A stretch of DNA of 64,000 bases. Source: Gerris lacustris. Lineage: Eukaryota; Arthropoda; Insecta; Hemiptera; Gerridae. This document shows, one piece after another, positions 1 to 10,944 of this stretch (the stretch's first letter is position 1; each line of letters begins with the position of its first letter). The stretch is taken from positions 116,052,254 through 116,116,253 of the forward strand of contig OX578276.1 in NCBI GenBank assembly GCA_951217055.1, read 5' to 3'. The notes beneath the pieces were generated by a model that saw only the letters and a list, made by a program, of their open reading frames with translations, was not told the origin of the DNA and made no database searches. The position numbers and the translations under genes were made by a program.

Positions 1-688
1 GGTTAGTTCTGGCTCTGTCTCGGGGAACATAAAAATATTTCTTTTATTGATCATGACAATATCAATGTCAAGGATCTAGTATAAATAGTTCTGAAGGTAA
101 AGCAACCTCTAAAATTTCATCAAATATCCGTCACCTTGAAAAAAAAAACCGGATCAAAAAATCCTTAGCAGACGTCTAAATAAAAAAATTAAACAAACTT
201 TTAAATTTTGCAATTCGCAATTCTAACGTTTAAGATTTGCGATATAATATTCAACTGAAAAGAAGTGAGAAGGGATTTATAGCTTCAAAAAATATATGTA
301 GCTTCCATCTTGAATTTAAATGTTAGATTACAAAATATCTTTATTGAACATGTTTATGTCGTGAGAAATGTCTTACTTCGTAATTTTCAGCTTCTAGTTC
401 AAGTAGTTCAAGAGATAGGCAAAATGACATACTACTGTCCGCCTTCTTGAATTATATAAGGGAATAAAAAACTTCCCTGGTTAGCGTATATGCTAGGTAT
501 CGCATATGGCTCTATCATTGAAGCGAGTGTAATGCAATAAATATTAGATAGTTAATCATGATGAGTTAATAGTTGAAGCGAGTTTCTTACATTCAACAAA
601 CTATGCATCTTGTCTGTATGTCTGTCTGTCAGTAACGTTTACGTGTTACGTGTCCGACGATATCATCATTCTATTCGATGAGTCGAAC
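1..688. other. AT-rich stretch without a recognised gene
   Basis: No coding region with convincing composition or motif is visible on either strand. The stretch from about 600 to 688 looks like the leading edge of the dispersed repeat described next. Confidence 0.4.
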
Positions 689-945
689 TCAGACGAAGAC
701 TTTTTAGTAAACCCAACAGCGACACAGCTATAAAGTGATCGTTAAAAAATATTAAAGAGGACCAAAACGTCTAAAATAGAGAAAACAACGTTTTTACCAA
801 TATCTTACGTTCTAACGCAACGATTTTAAAAAACTTCATATACATCGTCTAAAGCACAATCGAATCAGGCATGTTAAATATCAACTTGATACATGAAGTA
901 GTTTTTGTGTAGCGATGTGATACATTTTATAATAGTTTAACTTAA
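689..945 (+). repeat. dispersed repeat family A, copy 1
   Basis: This block aligns by eye with 59937-60195 and 61200-61370. All share the order 'gagaaaacaacg', 'ttttac', 'gatatctt', 'gttctaac', 'acgattttaa', 'cttcat', and then a conserved stretch ending near 'catgtaaaa'. The leading edge ('cagcgacac') is also found at 54575-54600. No reading frame is conserved, so it is a non-coding interspersed repeat of unknown class. Confidence 0.6.
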
Positions 946-986
946 TAGTTTTAACGATCTTTATTAACCCATTACTGCCCAGGATA

Positions 987-989
<3 letters not shown>

Positions 990-1021
<32 letters not shown>
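990..1021. repeat. poly-T tract
   Basis: About 32 T residues in a row, followed by AT-rich sequence to about 1440 in which no gene is seen. Possibly the tail of a minus-strand retroposon, but no body could be identified. Confidence 0.6.
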
Positions 1022-1025
<4 letters not shown>

Positions 1026-1439
1026 TTTTTTGATATGTTAGTCTTTATATTGCTCTTATAAAGGAAAAAATATAATTTTTCATTTATGATCAAATTTTGA
1101 TCAATTTTTTGAACGTATGATATATATTGTACAATACACTGGGCATTAAGGTGTGCTTATACCATTTTTTGCACGTATGATATATCATATGGTGGGCATT
1201 AAGAACTTAAATTGCTTTAAAGAAAAAAATACATCATATTTGTCTAAAAATATGTTTTAAAGTGAAAAAAGGTTTAATTGAGAGAAGGAAAATATTACAA
1301 TAGGTAAAAAAAAAATTTATTTTACAAAAGGTAAAATAAAAATTTAAAATTATTAAGTTAGTATCTATAAAATTATAGACACATACACATCTAAAATTTT
1401 ATGATCTAAAATATATTTAGTTATAAAATAAAAATAAAA

Positions 1440-2480
1440 ATAAAACTTGATCCATATGAAATTGAACAAACCATTTTTTGGATGGAGTCATTATAGTCCA
1501 ATATACAATTAAATTTGGTACATTTTCCACATTGGACTTTGAGTTAGTTCGTCATCCACAAGATAATACATCCTATCAAACCTAATAGTAGTAGGAGTAA
1601 GGGCACAGTTTTTTGGCTTTACTCTTTATGGCAACTCTTTTTCAGGACTGGTCAAAATCGACATAACATTACTCCTTGTAAATTCAAGAATAGTGGCATG
1701 TTTCTTTAAGCATATACGATGGAGCAGCAAACAGGACCGTAACTACAATCTTGGGGGCCCTGGGGCAAGATTATTCTAGGGGCCCTTCGTAGTGTCGAAG
1801 GGATACCCCCCCCCCAGAAATAAGGAGGTTCGGTTCGGGGGTCCTTTCCCGAAAAATGTTTGAAAAATAACCCCCCAAAACTTGTTTAAATGCATTCTAG
1901 AGGTACCCACATCTATAGTATTTTATTTTGAACATGACCCAAAATCGAAAATGTCTAATTTAGCCTCTATAGCTAAATCCTCACCTACCTCTTGGTTAAT
2001 TTGTTAGGCTACTACATACATACATATTATACTTTATACGATCTCTTCGTAACAGTTTAAGGAAAAAACTCTGATAAAGGTGAACAATATATTGAGTAAG
2101 CGTCAGAGTTTTTTGTCAGTTCACCGTGTCATAGTCCTCAAAAAACTTACTGGTGAACTGCGTTTGTCCTGGGGCCCTTGGTGCGTAAAAATATTGAATA
2201 TTTTTCTGTCAATGTCTTGGGGCCCCCTAGTTTCAAAAGAACCTTTTAATAATAGTCCTTAATTATTCTTTCCTGAAACTAATTATTTTGATAAACAGCT
2301 TTTAAAATTCACATTATTTCGTTTTTTCCATTGAAATTCCAATAGGGCCCTAGGATCGGGGGCCCCCGAGGCCGGGGGCCCCGGGGCACTGCCCCGGTGG
2401 TAGTTACGGCCTTGGCAGCAAAGCATTTACCACAGCTCCGTTCAAGCAAAATCTATCACTGGCCAATTAGTCCAGTCATT
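1440..2480 (-). pseudogene. decayed piggyBac-like transposase, C-terminal part (tentative)
   Basis: On the minus strand, pieces of a transposase-like protein can be read on both sides of the hAT insertion at 1732-2414. One piece continues across the insertion point: it ends in NALLLHR and goes on to about position 1640. A second piece at about 1517-1590 begins RFDRMYYLVDD, resembling the segment before the cysteine-rich C terminus of piggyBac proteins, and a third contains VQFHM. Frames change between pieces and stops are present, so this is a broken copy. The family call rests on short motifs; another DDE transposase is possible. Confidence 0.4.
1732..2414. mobile_element. non-autonomous hAT element (683 bp)
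   Basis: The ends are inverted: CAGGACCGTAACTAC at the left, and the complement of CAAGGCCGTAACTAC at the right (13 of 15 match). Both are followed inward by G/C-rich GGGGCCC stretches. An 8-bp direct repeat GCAGCAAA flanks it exactly (1724-1731 and 2415-2422), the TSD length of hAT elements. There is no transposase; a short ORF inside is chance. It interrupts the transposase-like remnant on the minus strand. Confidence 0.85.
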
Positions 2481-3998
2481 TGGTGACGGAAAGTAGTCAA
2501 TTCAGGAAAAAATTGCTGAAGAATTTTTCTCGACAGATCTTCATGTTTTTTGGGATTCTGAATCTAAAAATCTCGTTGTCGACTAGATTCGGATATGGCT
2601 TCACCATAAAAATGGCGAAAAACCATAACATTTCGGAAGTTGTTTTAGTTTTTCACTTATAACTCCGAAACGACGCATCCTAGAAAAAAAGTACATCTTA
2701 TTAAAAAGAAAGCTAATAACATTTTCTAACAAATAAGACTAGACCCAGCTCATTATCTTTTTTCGTTTGGCCGCTAGATCAAGCTAAAGATTGACCATAC
2801 TTTCAAAGCCTAGCATACCCCGGCGCAGGATGCCCTAACACGGTAGCGTGAAATCCATTTCTTTATTTTTAATATTCATTATTACTCTTTATCTTTAGCA
2901 AAATTAACGTAAGTACATATTTTAAATTAATTAGGCAGTTTGTTGTTTAATTTGGTAACTTTATTAATAAAACACTAATCATATTAGTAATTAAAATTTT
3001 CTCATTTTTTATTTTTTGTAAAATTGTTTAATAAATGATAAAGCAAGAGTTTATATGAATGTATAAATGTTAAATATGCACATAAAATCTGCAATAAAAT
3101 ATGCAAATGGAATTTGCTAAATTTTTATTTTAACGTTTGAAATTGAGATCAACAAATTGTATTTCCTTACTTTATAAGATAATATAATGAAATTAAAAAG
3201 TTTTCCTTATTACTTTTTAAATTAAACTTAGGAAAAATAAATATAATATATAATTTGAGAAAAAATAAAACAAAGAAAGAATAAAATAAAAAAGACTAGG
3301 GGGCTCTGCCCCTTTCTCGCTTCGCTCGTTCAAGGCAAAATTTGACATTTTTTAATAATATAGATAGATTATATAGAAAATAAATAAATACAAATAACAC
3401 GTAAATAAATAAATACAAATAATAATAAAGTTTATACACAAATAAACTTTAAAAGTATTGGAGATAACGTGCTCTTAAAGATTTTCAAATTTAAAGCTAG
3501 GACGGTCATCTCGTAGAATTGATTTGTGGCAACTGAAAGATCGTGCAAGATCGACTAATGAGGTACGTTTTTGAATTAATAAAATATTATTCTAATATAT
3601 TTTTGTTTAAATAAAATACCGAGGTCTTCATGTCCCGTTCATAAAAAAAATTAAATTTATTTGTATAAAATAACATTTTAGATGCTCTTGGAATAGGCTA
3701 AAAAGACGTTTTCAAGTAATGTAGACTACAAAAATTTTCGGCCCACCCCCGGACCCCCTTAAAAGAGAGCCCAGTCCCCTTCAGAATTGGCTAGATCAGC
3801 CCTTGACATTGTTTAAACCTGCATCTTAATAACCTTCTATTTGAGTTTAATTTCAGTTTGTTTTTTAATATTGAATCTCTTATAATCTGCTATTGAAAGT
3901 GCTAACAATTATAGTTATTTATTAAAACAATAAATAAAAACTGTGCAATGGATGACAATGTGTATTTTCTCCCTACTGGAGATAAAATATTGTTTATA
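2423..3998. other. AT-rich non-coding stretch
   Basis: Mostly A/T-rich sequence. Near 3297-3330 and 3740-3790 are G/C-rich patches of the kind found at ends of hAT-type MITEs, but I could not match them into a TIR/TSD pair. No gene is supported. Confidence 0.3.
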
Positions 3999-4142
3999 CC
4001 TTGGGAGTAAAGTGCCATTATTCCCCCTTGCGATAATTATCTTTCTCGGCTGCGCCTCGGGATTTAGGGACCATGGTTCCTTCGGCTTCGCCTCAAGAAC
4101 CAACTTTCGCTCAGGGAATAATGGCTTACTTTACTCCCTAGG
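3999..4142. mobile_element. 144-bp hairpin MITE
   Basis: A near-perfect inverted repeat. The left arm starts CCTTGGGAGTAAAG and runs to GCCATTATTCCC; the right arm is its complement ending CTTTACTCCCTAGG, with arms of about 27 bp. The interior has short G/C-rich complementary pieces around CTCGG and CTTCGG. No TSD could be assigned. Overlapping ORFs on both strands are explained by the palindrome. Confidence 0.6.
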
Positions 4143-4829
4143 TGCATAAATAGGTAACTATTATCCATTAAGTGTGACCGTGTCGAATTGAGCATGTACG
4201 TGACGAACCCATGGACGATTCCAAGCTTGGTAGGATCGAAATCTTACTATACTTTATGCTTTACTTATGCTTATTATACCTTATTACTATATAATCTCTG
4301 AAATTATCAAGTGAGAATTTTTATTATATTATTTACAAAGGTTTTTCCTTGAATTAGTAAATGAAATAGTATGTTTTAAAATCAATTAAAAAAAAATATA
4401 TTAGAATAATAAAATAGTATTATCATAATTGTTGGTATACTGACAATGAGTAAAAATAGTATGCACTTTACATAAGAGATATAACTACAAAAAGTTTATA
4501 CAATTTAAACTATTAACTGATACTAATTTTAAATAAAATATTCTTTAGTGTAAATCTCATATCTTTATTTTCTGATGTTAAACTATAATAGTTTTTTATT
4601 ATCACTAATTAAACGGTTTTATTAGAATAGTTATCATACAGTATAAAACCTCAAAAAAGTACTTAATTAGTTAGTCTTAAAGTAGTCTTAACCGCTGTTA
4701 GTCCAGTTGATCAGTATTAAATGTAAGTTGACTTTGTTTTGAACAATTAATTCATTTATTTTACCTATCTATGTTTATATATTATAAATGTGAATGTATG
4801 TTCTTTATAGGCTTTTATTTTTTAAGCTA

Positions 4830-5516
4830 CAGTAGAGCGTCGATTATCCGGACGCAGTTATCCGAACGTTCAATTATCCGAACTAGCTTCATGAAAAAAA
4901 AAAAAAATCCAAAAGCCACCGCAAAATTAATTCCTAGAAAGAGCGGTGTTCTTTGTATAAAGGGATACCATATTTCGATGAATTCAGTTTGACGGGGAAG
5001 ACATTAACATTTGTTTACTACGAACTAACTTTTGTTTGTCTATGTAATTTGTGGAATTATTTACAGCATTTTTCCATTTAATACCTTTCTGTTCTGTTGG
5101 TCGGTTATGTTAATGCTCTCAGTTTCAAATCATTTATTGTGAGGTATACATTTAATTAGTTAGTGGTTAGATATTTTAAGTAAAACTTACATGTCGACAA
5201 AAAGGAAACTGGTAGTGCTTTCATTGAAAGATAAAATGGAAATTATTATGTGGCCGAAGAAAGGTGAAAGCCAAGGCATTTGCTATCAAGTTCGGTGTTG
5301 GTAAATCAAGAATTACGGGAATAAAAAATAATTCTGATTTAATCACTTGGTCAAGATTATGTACTAGATAAATAAAACAAATATGCTTTTTGCATAAACG
5401 TGGTTGATTATTTTTGGATCTTCCCTTTTAAATTTCTCGTGAATTTCGATTATCCGAATTTTTGATTATCCGAACCACCCCAAAAAACATTAGTTCGGAT
5501 AATCGACGCTCTACTG
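4830..5516 (+). mobile_element. pogo/Tigger-type Tc1-mariner element, internally deleted
   Basis: The terminal inverted repeats begin CAGTAGAGCGTCGATTATCC and match over more than 21 bp; this sequence with repeated ATTATCCGAAC is typical of Tigger/pogo elements. TA dinucleotides flank it (4828-4829 and 5517-5518), the expected TSD. Only 687 bp remain, including the first part of a transposase (5191-5370). Confidence 0.9.
5191..5370 (+). pseudogene. Tigger/pogo transposase, N-terminal fragment
   Basis: The ATG at 5191 opens a frame beginning MSTKRKLVVLSLKDKMEII, the start of the CENP-B/pipsqueak-like helix-turn-helix of Tigger transposases, which bind the element's ends. A frameshift follows after about 25 codons, although similarity continues (GVGKSRIT in another frame). 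The rest of the DNA-binding region and the whole DDE catalytic domain are absent. It is non-functional and lies within the TIRs of the element. Confidence 0.75.
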
Positions 5517-5606
5517 TATCTGCACTAAATTTAGTACATATATTTGTCATTCCCCTGGTAAACATACTGGCATAGTTTCGTCCTTAAATAGTTACTTTTT
5601 ATTATT

Positions 5607-6102
5607 ACTGGTCTTATATTACTTTGCTTTGTAAGTTTCATCGCACATTTCCGTTTCCCCAATTTTGAACCCCTTCCCGTGATTCAATCTTCCCCAAATT
5701 TTGCACATAGATACAACTAAGGTGAAGAATACAGAAACCAAAAAAACAAAAAAATAAAAACAAAATGGCGTCAAATTTATTTGCTTTTTAAGTTTCATCG
5801 CACACCTATTACCCCAATTTTGAACCACTTATCGTCATTCAATCTTCCCCAAATTTTGCACATAGATACAACTAAGGTGAAGAAAACAGAAACCAAAAAA
5901 ACAAAAAATAAAAACAAAATGGCGTCAAATTTATTTGCTTTTTAAGTTTCATCGCACACCTATTACCCCAATTTTGAACCACTTCCCGTCATTTAATCTT
6001 CCCCAAATTTTGCACATAGATACAACTAAGGTGAAGAATACAGAAACCCAAAAAAAAGAAAAAAAAAATAAAATAAAATAAAAGGTTGAAAATAAGACCA
6101 GT
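5607..6102 (-). mobile_element. MITE with internal 155-bp tandem repeats, copy 1
   Basis: Perfect 11-bp inverted ends: ACTGGTCTTAT at 5607-5617 and ATAAGACCAGT at 6092-6102. The interior is about three tandem copies of a ~155-bp unit (unit starts near 5624, 5781, 5935), each with TTTCATCGCACA, CCCCAATTTTGAACC, CCCCAAATTTTGCACATAG and AACTAAGGTGAAGAA. The same element occurs at 52081-52601 in opposite orientation. ORFs in it are by-products of the repeat. Confidence 0.75.
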
Positions 6103-7800
6103 TTTGAAAAATGGCATTTTTATATTAATTATTATTTTATTTAATCTAGGGCCTTGAAATTTTGAAATTAGTTTACTTCTTATGACAAACATTTCTTGTA
6201 AAAGAATTATTTTTAAGCAACCTATGCATTACTAAATATCTAAACTGTAGCTCTAGAATTTCTAAACGAGCGTTACAGAGTTTTCTTGTATGATATATAC
6301 GTCCGCTAACCAGGGATTTTTTCCGCTATTATAATTCAACATGGCGTAATTAAAAATTAAAAAAATAAAAATGTCATTTTAATACAATTAAAATAAATAA
6401 TTTAAGTGTGTCATTTTGCTGAATCTTTAGAACAATTTAAACTAGAAAATTGGAAATGAGTCATTTATTGTGTTTCATAATAAAACTTTTAAATTTAAGA
6501 TGGCGGCTATTATTTTTTTATTGCTCCTCTACTTTTTAAATATTGCCATTCTTATACGTTAGAGTAGCGAAAATTTAAAGTAAGTTTCTTTGATTATTTA
6601 TACTTCCACTAAGCGAGTTTCTTTTTTTAGATACGGTAATTTAATTCAAAATGGCGTTTTGCTTAAAAACCGCTTGAAATTTCCTTAAGATTCTTAAGAT
6701 TGAAGATTGAAGTCCATTCCTAAAGTTTAGAAAGTATGGGAAAGAGAATATAAGCAAGACAGTCCAAACCGGTAGGACTATGATACAACACATATAGGAT
6801 AATTATTATAATGATATTATGTCTGCAATTGTAATTAAGGTACAATGAATATAATAGTATCATAATTTTCTAAATGCATATTTTTATCCAGCTAGTTATT
6901 AAGAGAGTACAATTATTGAAAGAAATTTAAAGTTGGTATTGCAGAAATAATACCGCTGATTTCTTTTTTACTTTTTCAATTGAGCTGTGTATAAAATAAC
7001 CTAGAATATTTAAAAAGTAACCTGCTTATTGTTTGACTTGGAAGATTGAAATAATTTTAAAAATTTATAAGAAATAAAAAGAAAATGTATACTTTATTTT
7101 CTCCATTTTATGGAAAAACATTGAATCGTGGATGTTTTCAGGCGTTAAATACACACATCGACATTTCAATGATTTTTCATGAAGTGGAGAAAATCAGTAT
7201 ACATACGTCAAATTGATATAGTAGATAAGGTGTGAAATCATGAAACATTAATCCATTTTGATTTTCATTTGGTCCACTAGGAGCTCTGATACCATTTTAT
7301 ACAAAATTTATATAGACTTCAATCGGCAAAATATAGTACTACAATGAATTTAATTGAATACAAATCTACCTTCTACTACATTCTAACTTCCTGGCACGAT
7401 GTTTAATAGCGTCACATTTTGCATGTCGTTTATTGAAACTTTTGTCCACCTATCGTCAAAATATTGTACTATAACTGAAAACCTATCGACCTCCTGTTAA
7501 ATCCTAACTTCCTGGCACGATATTTAATCTTCAGATTTGGTTTTTTGTGTGACGGAAATTTCTTCTGTCATCCAGAGCTAAAATAAATCATTTTAAAAAT
7601 CCAAATCCATCAAATACTGGTTAATTAATACAATACTTCTAGGCTAAGCTACATAGATTATTCTTAAAATATGGACTTCAAAAGGAGGTCAACCTTAATT
7701 AATTAATAAATGAAATTAATTATGACGGTGATTTATTTTTTATTAACAAGTTATTTTCATAGACGTAACTGTGTTATAAAGTTTGCTTACAATTTGTTAT
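6103..7800. other. AT-rich non-coding stretch upstream of the secreted-protein gene
   Basis: No ORF with coding character. The pair 7385-7400 and 7510-7525 shares 'taacttcctggcacgat', suggesting a small local duplication. An upstream non-coding exon of the gene at 7819 may lie here but cannot be located. Confidence 0.3.
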
Positions 7801-7818
7801 TTTTTTAAACTTTTTTAG

Positions 7819-8439
7819 ATGGGTTCTCCATTCATACTAAAGTTTCTTCTAACATTTACTTTTGTAATATGTTTATCTGATCAGAACCCGGTCACTGAAT
7901 CATCTTCTACAAATGATTATGCTACAACTGACGTTACTTCAACTAAAGATGATGCTTCAACCACTGAAGTAACTTCAACTGAAGATAATGCTTCAACCAC
8001 TGACGATACTTCAACTAATGATCGCCCTTCAACCACTGACGTCACTTCAACTAATGATGATGCTTCACCCACTGAGGTACCTTCAACTAAAGATAATGCT
8101 TTAACCACTGAAGTAACTTCAACTAAAGATGATGCTTCACCCCCTGAAGTAACTTCAACTAAAGATAATGCTTCACCCACTGAAGTAACTTCAACTAAAG
8201 ATGATGCTTCAACCACTGACGTTACTTCAACTAAAGATCATCTTTCAACTACTGATGGGGATAATGATTTATTATATGATTTGATTTCCCTATTGTTTCC
8301 CTCATCTGATAGTGATTATAGTTATGACGACTCCTCATCTTATAGTGACAGTTCATATTATAAATATGACGAGTCCTCTTCAGATGATTCTCCTTTCAAA
8401 ATCTCTTTTACAATACCAAACTTTTTGAATTGGTATTAG
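7819..8439 (+). CDS. secreted Ser/Thr/Asp-rich repeat protein (206 aa), hypothetical
   Basis: I do not recognise a family. The protein starts with a hydrophobic N terminus (MGSPFILKFLLTFTFVICL) that looks like a signal peptide, so it is probably secreted. Residues ~25-150 are repeats of about 12 residues around TSTKDDASTTEV, rich in Thr/Ser and likely to be O-glycosylated if extracellular. Residues ~150-195 are an acidic Ser/Asp/Tyr tail, ending in a hydrophobic FKISFTIPNFLNWY. The ATG directly follows a good splice acceptor (tttttttag at 7809-7818), so a 5' non-coding exon probably lies upstream. The intact frame despite many repeats supports a real gene. Alternatives: a mucin-like cuticle, gut or salivary protein. 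The ORF on the other strand (7917-8216) is a shadow of the repeats. Confidence 0.6.
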   Translation: MGSPFILKFLLTFTFVICLSDQNPVTESSSTNDYATTDVTSTKDDASTTEVTSTEDNASTTDDTSTNDRPSTTDVTSTNDDASPTEVPSTKDNALTTEVTSTKDDASPPEVTSTKDNASPTEVTSTKDDASTTDVTSTKDHLSTTDGDNDLLYDLISLLFPSSDSDYSYDDSSSYSDSSYYKYDESSSDDSPFKISFTIPNFLNWY

Positions 8440-8639
8440 TGGTGGTTGGAGAAGTAATTCAAAGAATGGTAATATTTTTTGTTAATTATCTCTTACTTTT
8501 AAGCCATTTTCAGGTTAAAGGTATATCTATTGATGAAATCTCAACATCTAATCGTGATTAAATCCTATCTTCTTCAAGTAATTATGGCTTAAAATATGAT
8601 AAGACATCATGCTTTAAATATTAATACAACGCCTACAGA

Positions 8640-9035
8640 ACATAAAAAGTCAACTACGGGAGTAACTTTAACTAACAATTTTGCTTCAGATAACGTAATT
8701 CATTGACAAAAAATATTGATCACTCTTCCCAAATAATTATCATTCAAATACAGATGACATTACAACGAAAATGTTAACATCAGTGTTATTTCAACAGACA
8801 AATCCGCTTCAGAATTTGATGAAACTTTATCAAATCAAAATGAAGTATCAGAAGAGGATTTGTCAGAAGGTGGTAATGATAATGATTCACAACCTAATAA
8901 CGATTCCACATCTGATAATGACTTAACGACTCCTCATCTAATGAAAAATCATTGCTTCATGACTCTTCATCATCTGATAAAGATGTAAAAGATTTTTATT
9001 CTAGTAACGATCCTTCTAAATATAATCAGAATTAA
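8640..9035 (+). pseudogene. diverged copy or 3' continuation of the Ser/Thr/Asp-rich repeat gene
   Basis: Sequence like that of the preceding gene (aactacgggagtaacttta, gaagtatcagaag, gattccacatctgataatga) continues downstream, but stops and frameshifts break it. Readable stretches are Ser/Asp/Asn-rich, such as SEEDLSEGGNDNDS and SSDKDVKDFYSSND. It is either a tandem duplicate that has decayed or a downstream exon joined in another frame. A possible poly(A) signal (AAATAAA) lies near 9207-9213. Confidence 0.4.
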
Positions 9036-9565
9036 ATTTCATTAATTAGTTCTACGCAAAATGTTGATGAATTTTAGGCTTTAAGAACAATTGACACGAT
9101 ATGAAGTGGCAGAAAGTGACTGCAAATAATGCTTATTATTTATTATATTTCTTTGAGTCTCTATATTGCTTAGAATAACTGTTGTTAAGTATCTATTTTT
9201 TCCTTGAAATAAATTTAATTTATTCATTTAATTTTTTGTTTTTTTAATTTTGTAAATGTAACATTCACTCTGTCACAGGTTGCATAAAACTTTAAAACAC
9301 ATACATACTATTCAACTGGTTTAATTTAGCACTTATTAATATGAAGTTTAAATTAAACATTGCTGGTAAGTACAATACTAATAATTATTAATAAATAGTA
9401 CTAATAATTATTAGTAAGGTAATAATACTTCATACTTCCTCGGGAAACATTACCTTTCTTGTTTTTAGCGAATTTCCATTGGAAAAAATTCGCTAATGGA
9501 GCCACTGGCATGGCGGGAGTTGGAGATCACGAAAAAATAGCTTTTACAAAACTTTATATATATAT
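9036..9565. other. intergenic AT-rich stretch
   Basis: Apart from the likely poly(A) region near 9210 no feature is visible. 'tactaataattatta' is repeated near 9372-9412. Confidence 0.3.
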
Positions 9566-9763
9566 AGTTAAGAGCCACTAACCATGTGCCAGATCAGCAC
9601 ATTTCTTCCCTTTATAACTCCAACCTCCCAGGCATGAGGCGAATCTACTGAGAGCCGTCTTGCCGACCGTTTGTATTTTTTTTGTATTTACGTTTATCAT
9701 TGTAACTTGTTAATAATTAATTTTGCTTTTAAAAAAAGTAATTTTCTGAATCAAATTCTTAAC
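9566..9763 (+). repeat. 5' LTR of errantivirus-like Ty3/gypsy element
   Basis: The ~198-bp segment begins AGTTAAGA and ends TCTTAAC(T), an inverted terminal pair like the AGTTA-type ends of gypsy/errantivirus LTRs. It is preceded by an alternating AT target. A TATAA-like 'tttataact' and an initiator-like stretch lie within. Right after it comes TGGCACTGCGGACAGGAT, a plausible primer-binding site. No matching 3' LTR was found; the element is cut off around 25.4 kb. Confidence 0.65.
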
Positions 9764-10944
9764 TGGCACTGCGGACAGGATCCCGTGAACGATTTTATAG
9801 TAAGTTTTAATCTCATTGATCATTGATCGTTTGAATTTCAATTCTTAACACGAGATCTTAACGAAAAGTTTTACTGTGTTGTGATCCATTGGAGGAATTT
9901 TACGGCGATTCAACCGAAAACTCAAAACTACATCTCACCTCGTAGACTCCAGGGACCTTCTTCAGAAGTAACTGTGATCAATTACATCCTCCTTTATTTT
10001 CCTAACTTTAATTATTATAAGTAATCAATTAAACCAATACATAAGTTTACAAATAAGAAAAAATAATTTTAATTAAACTTATTAGAAATAATTAATAAAA
10101 ACAAAATAACTAAGAATAAATAAAGTAAATTTACATTAGTATCGAACTTAATAAATAAAATCAGTAAATAATTTAAGAATGTTATAGTCCAGGAGATAGC
10201 GTGCAAAAAAGTGTCTGACTAACATCAAGCTAGAATTTTGTATACAAGTCAATCTTTTAGCGCCTTTTAAAAATACGTGGTCGGCTAAGTTCGTCTGCGG
10301 GACATAGCTTGGCAATAGGCGTTTGAAAAAAAAATAACCGGTGGAGCGCGGCCAAGTCTCGCCAACTATGGTGGACAATGTGATTTTCATGATCCTGAGC
10401 ACAGAATTAGTTACTAGACCAAAAATCAAGTCGATATTATTTTCACACTTGATAGGTTAGTTATTCAAATATTACTAAAAATCAACGTGGTCACCTGTCA
10501 AGGAACAAACTAATATCAACTTTATTTTCGGTCTACTAACTAATTCTGTACTCAGGATCATGAAAATCACATTGTCCACCATAATTGGTGAGACATGGCC
10601 GCTCTCCACCGATTTGTTTTCTTCAAACGCCTATTGCCAAGCTATGTCCCGCAGACGAACTTAGCCGACCACATATTCTTAAAAGGTTGACTTGTATACA
10701 AAATTCTAGCTTGATGTTAGTCAGACACTTTTTTGCACGCTATCTCCTGGACTATTAGAATAATTATAAATAAATAAAACAATCTTTACAAAAATAAATA
10801 AATAGAATAGAAGGTAAGTAAAGAAACAAATAAATAATCTCGCAGAAATAAATAACCTTTAAATTAAATAATAATAATCTGGCTACATTTAAATATCTCG
10901 TTTTAAATAAAAAAAAAAAAATCCACTGGTGCATTTAAAATATT
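9764..10944 (+). other. leader of the errantivirus-like element
   Basis: Between primer-binding site and gag lies an A/T-rich leader with no ORF of its own. It is interrupted by the fold-back element at 10187-10752. Confidence 0.5.
10187..10752. mobile_element. 566-bp fold-back MITE with TA target duplication
   Basis: The two halves are long inverted repeats of about 250 bp: GTCCAGGAGATAGCGTGCAA at the left, its complement at the right, matching through CATGATCCTGAG near the centre. TA flanks both ends (10185-10186, 10753-10754), as in Tc1/mariner-type MITEs. The halves differ by small indels, so they have diverged. The ORF at 10148-10429 is non-coding. Confidence 0.8.

Noticed and set aside
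881..1093. Lys-rich ORF on the minus strand
   Set aside because: Created by a poly-T tract and dispersed repeat sequence.
4771..4992. 73-aa ORF at the left end of the Tigger element
   Set aside because: It runs over the TIR and a poly-A stretch and has no similarity to a transposase.
7917..8216. 99-aa antisense ORF (EASSLVEVTSVV repeats)
   Set aside because: Shadow of the repeats of the forward secreted-protein gene; it has no signal, start context or independent support.
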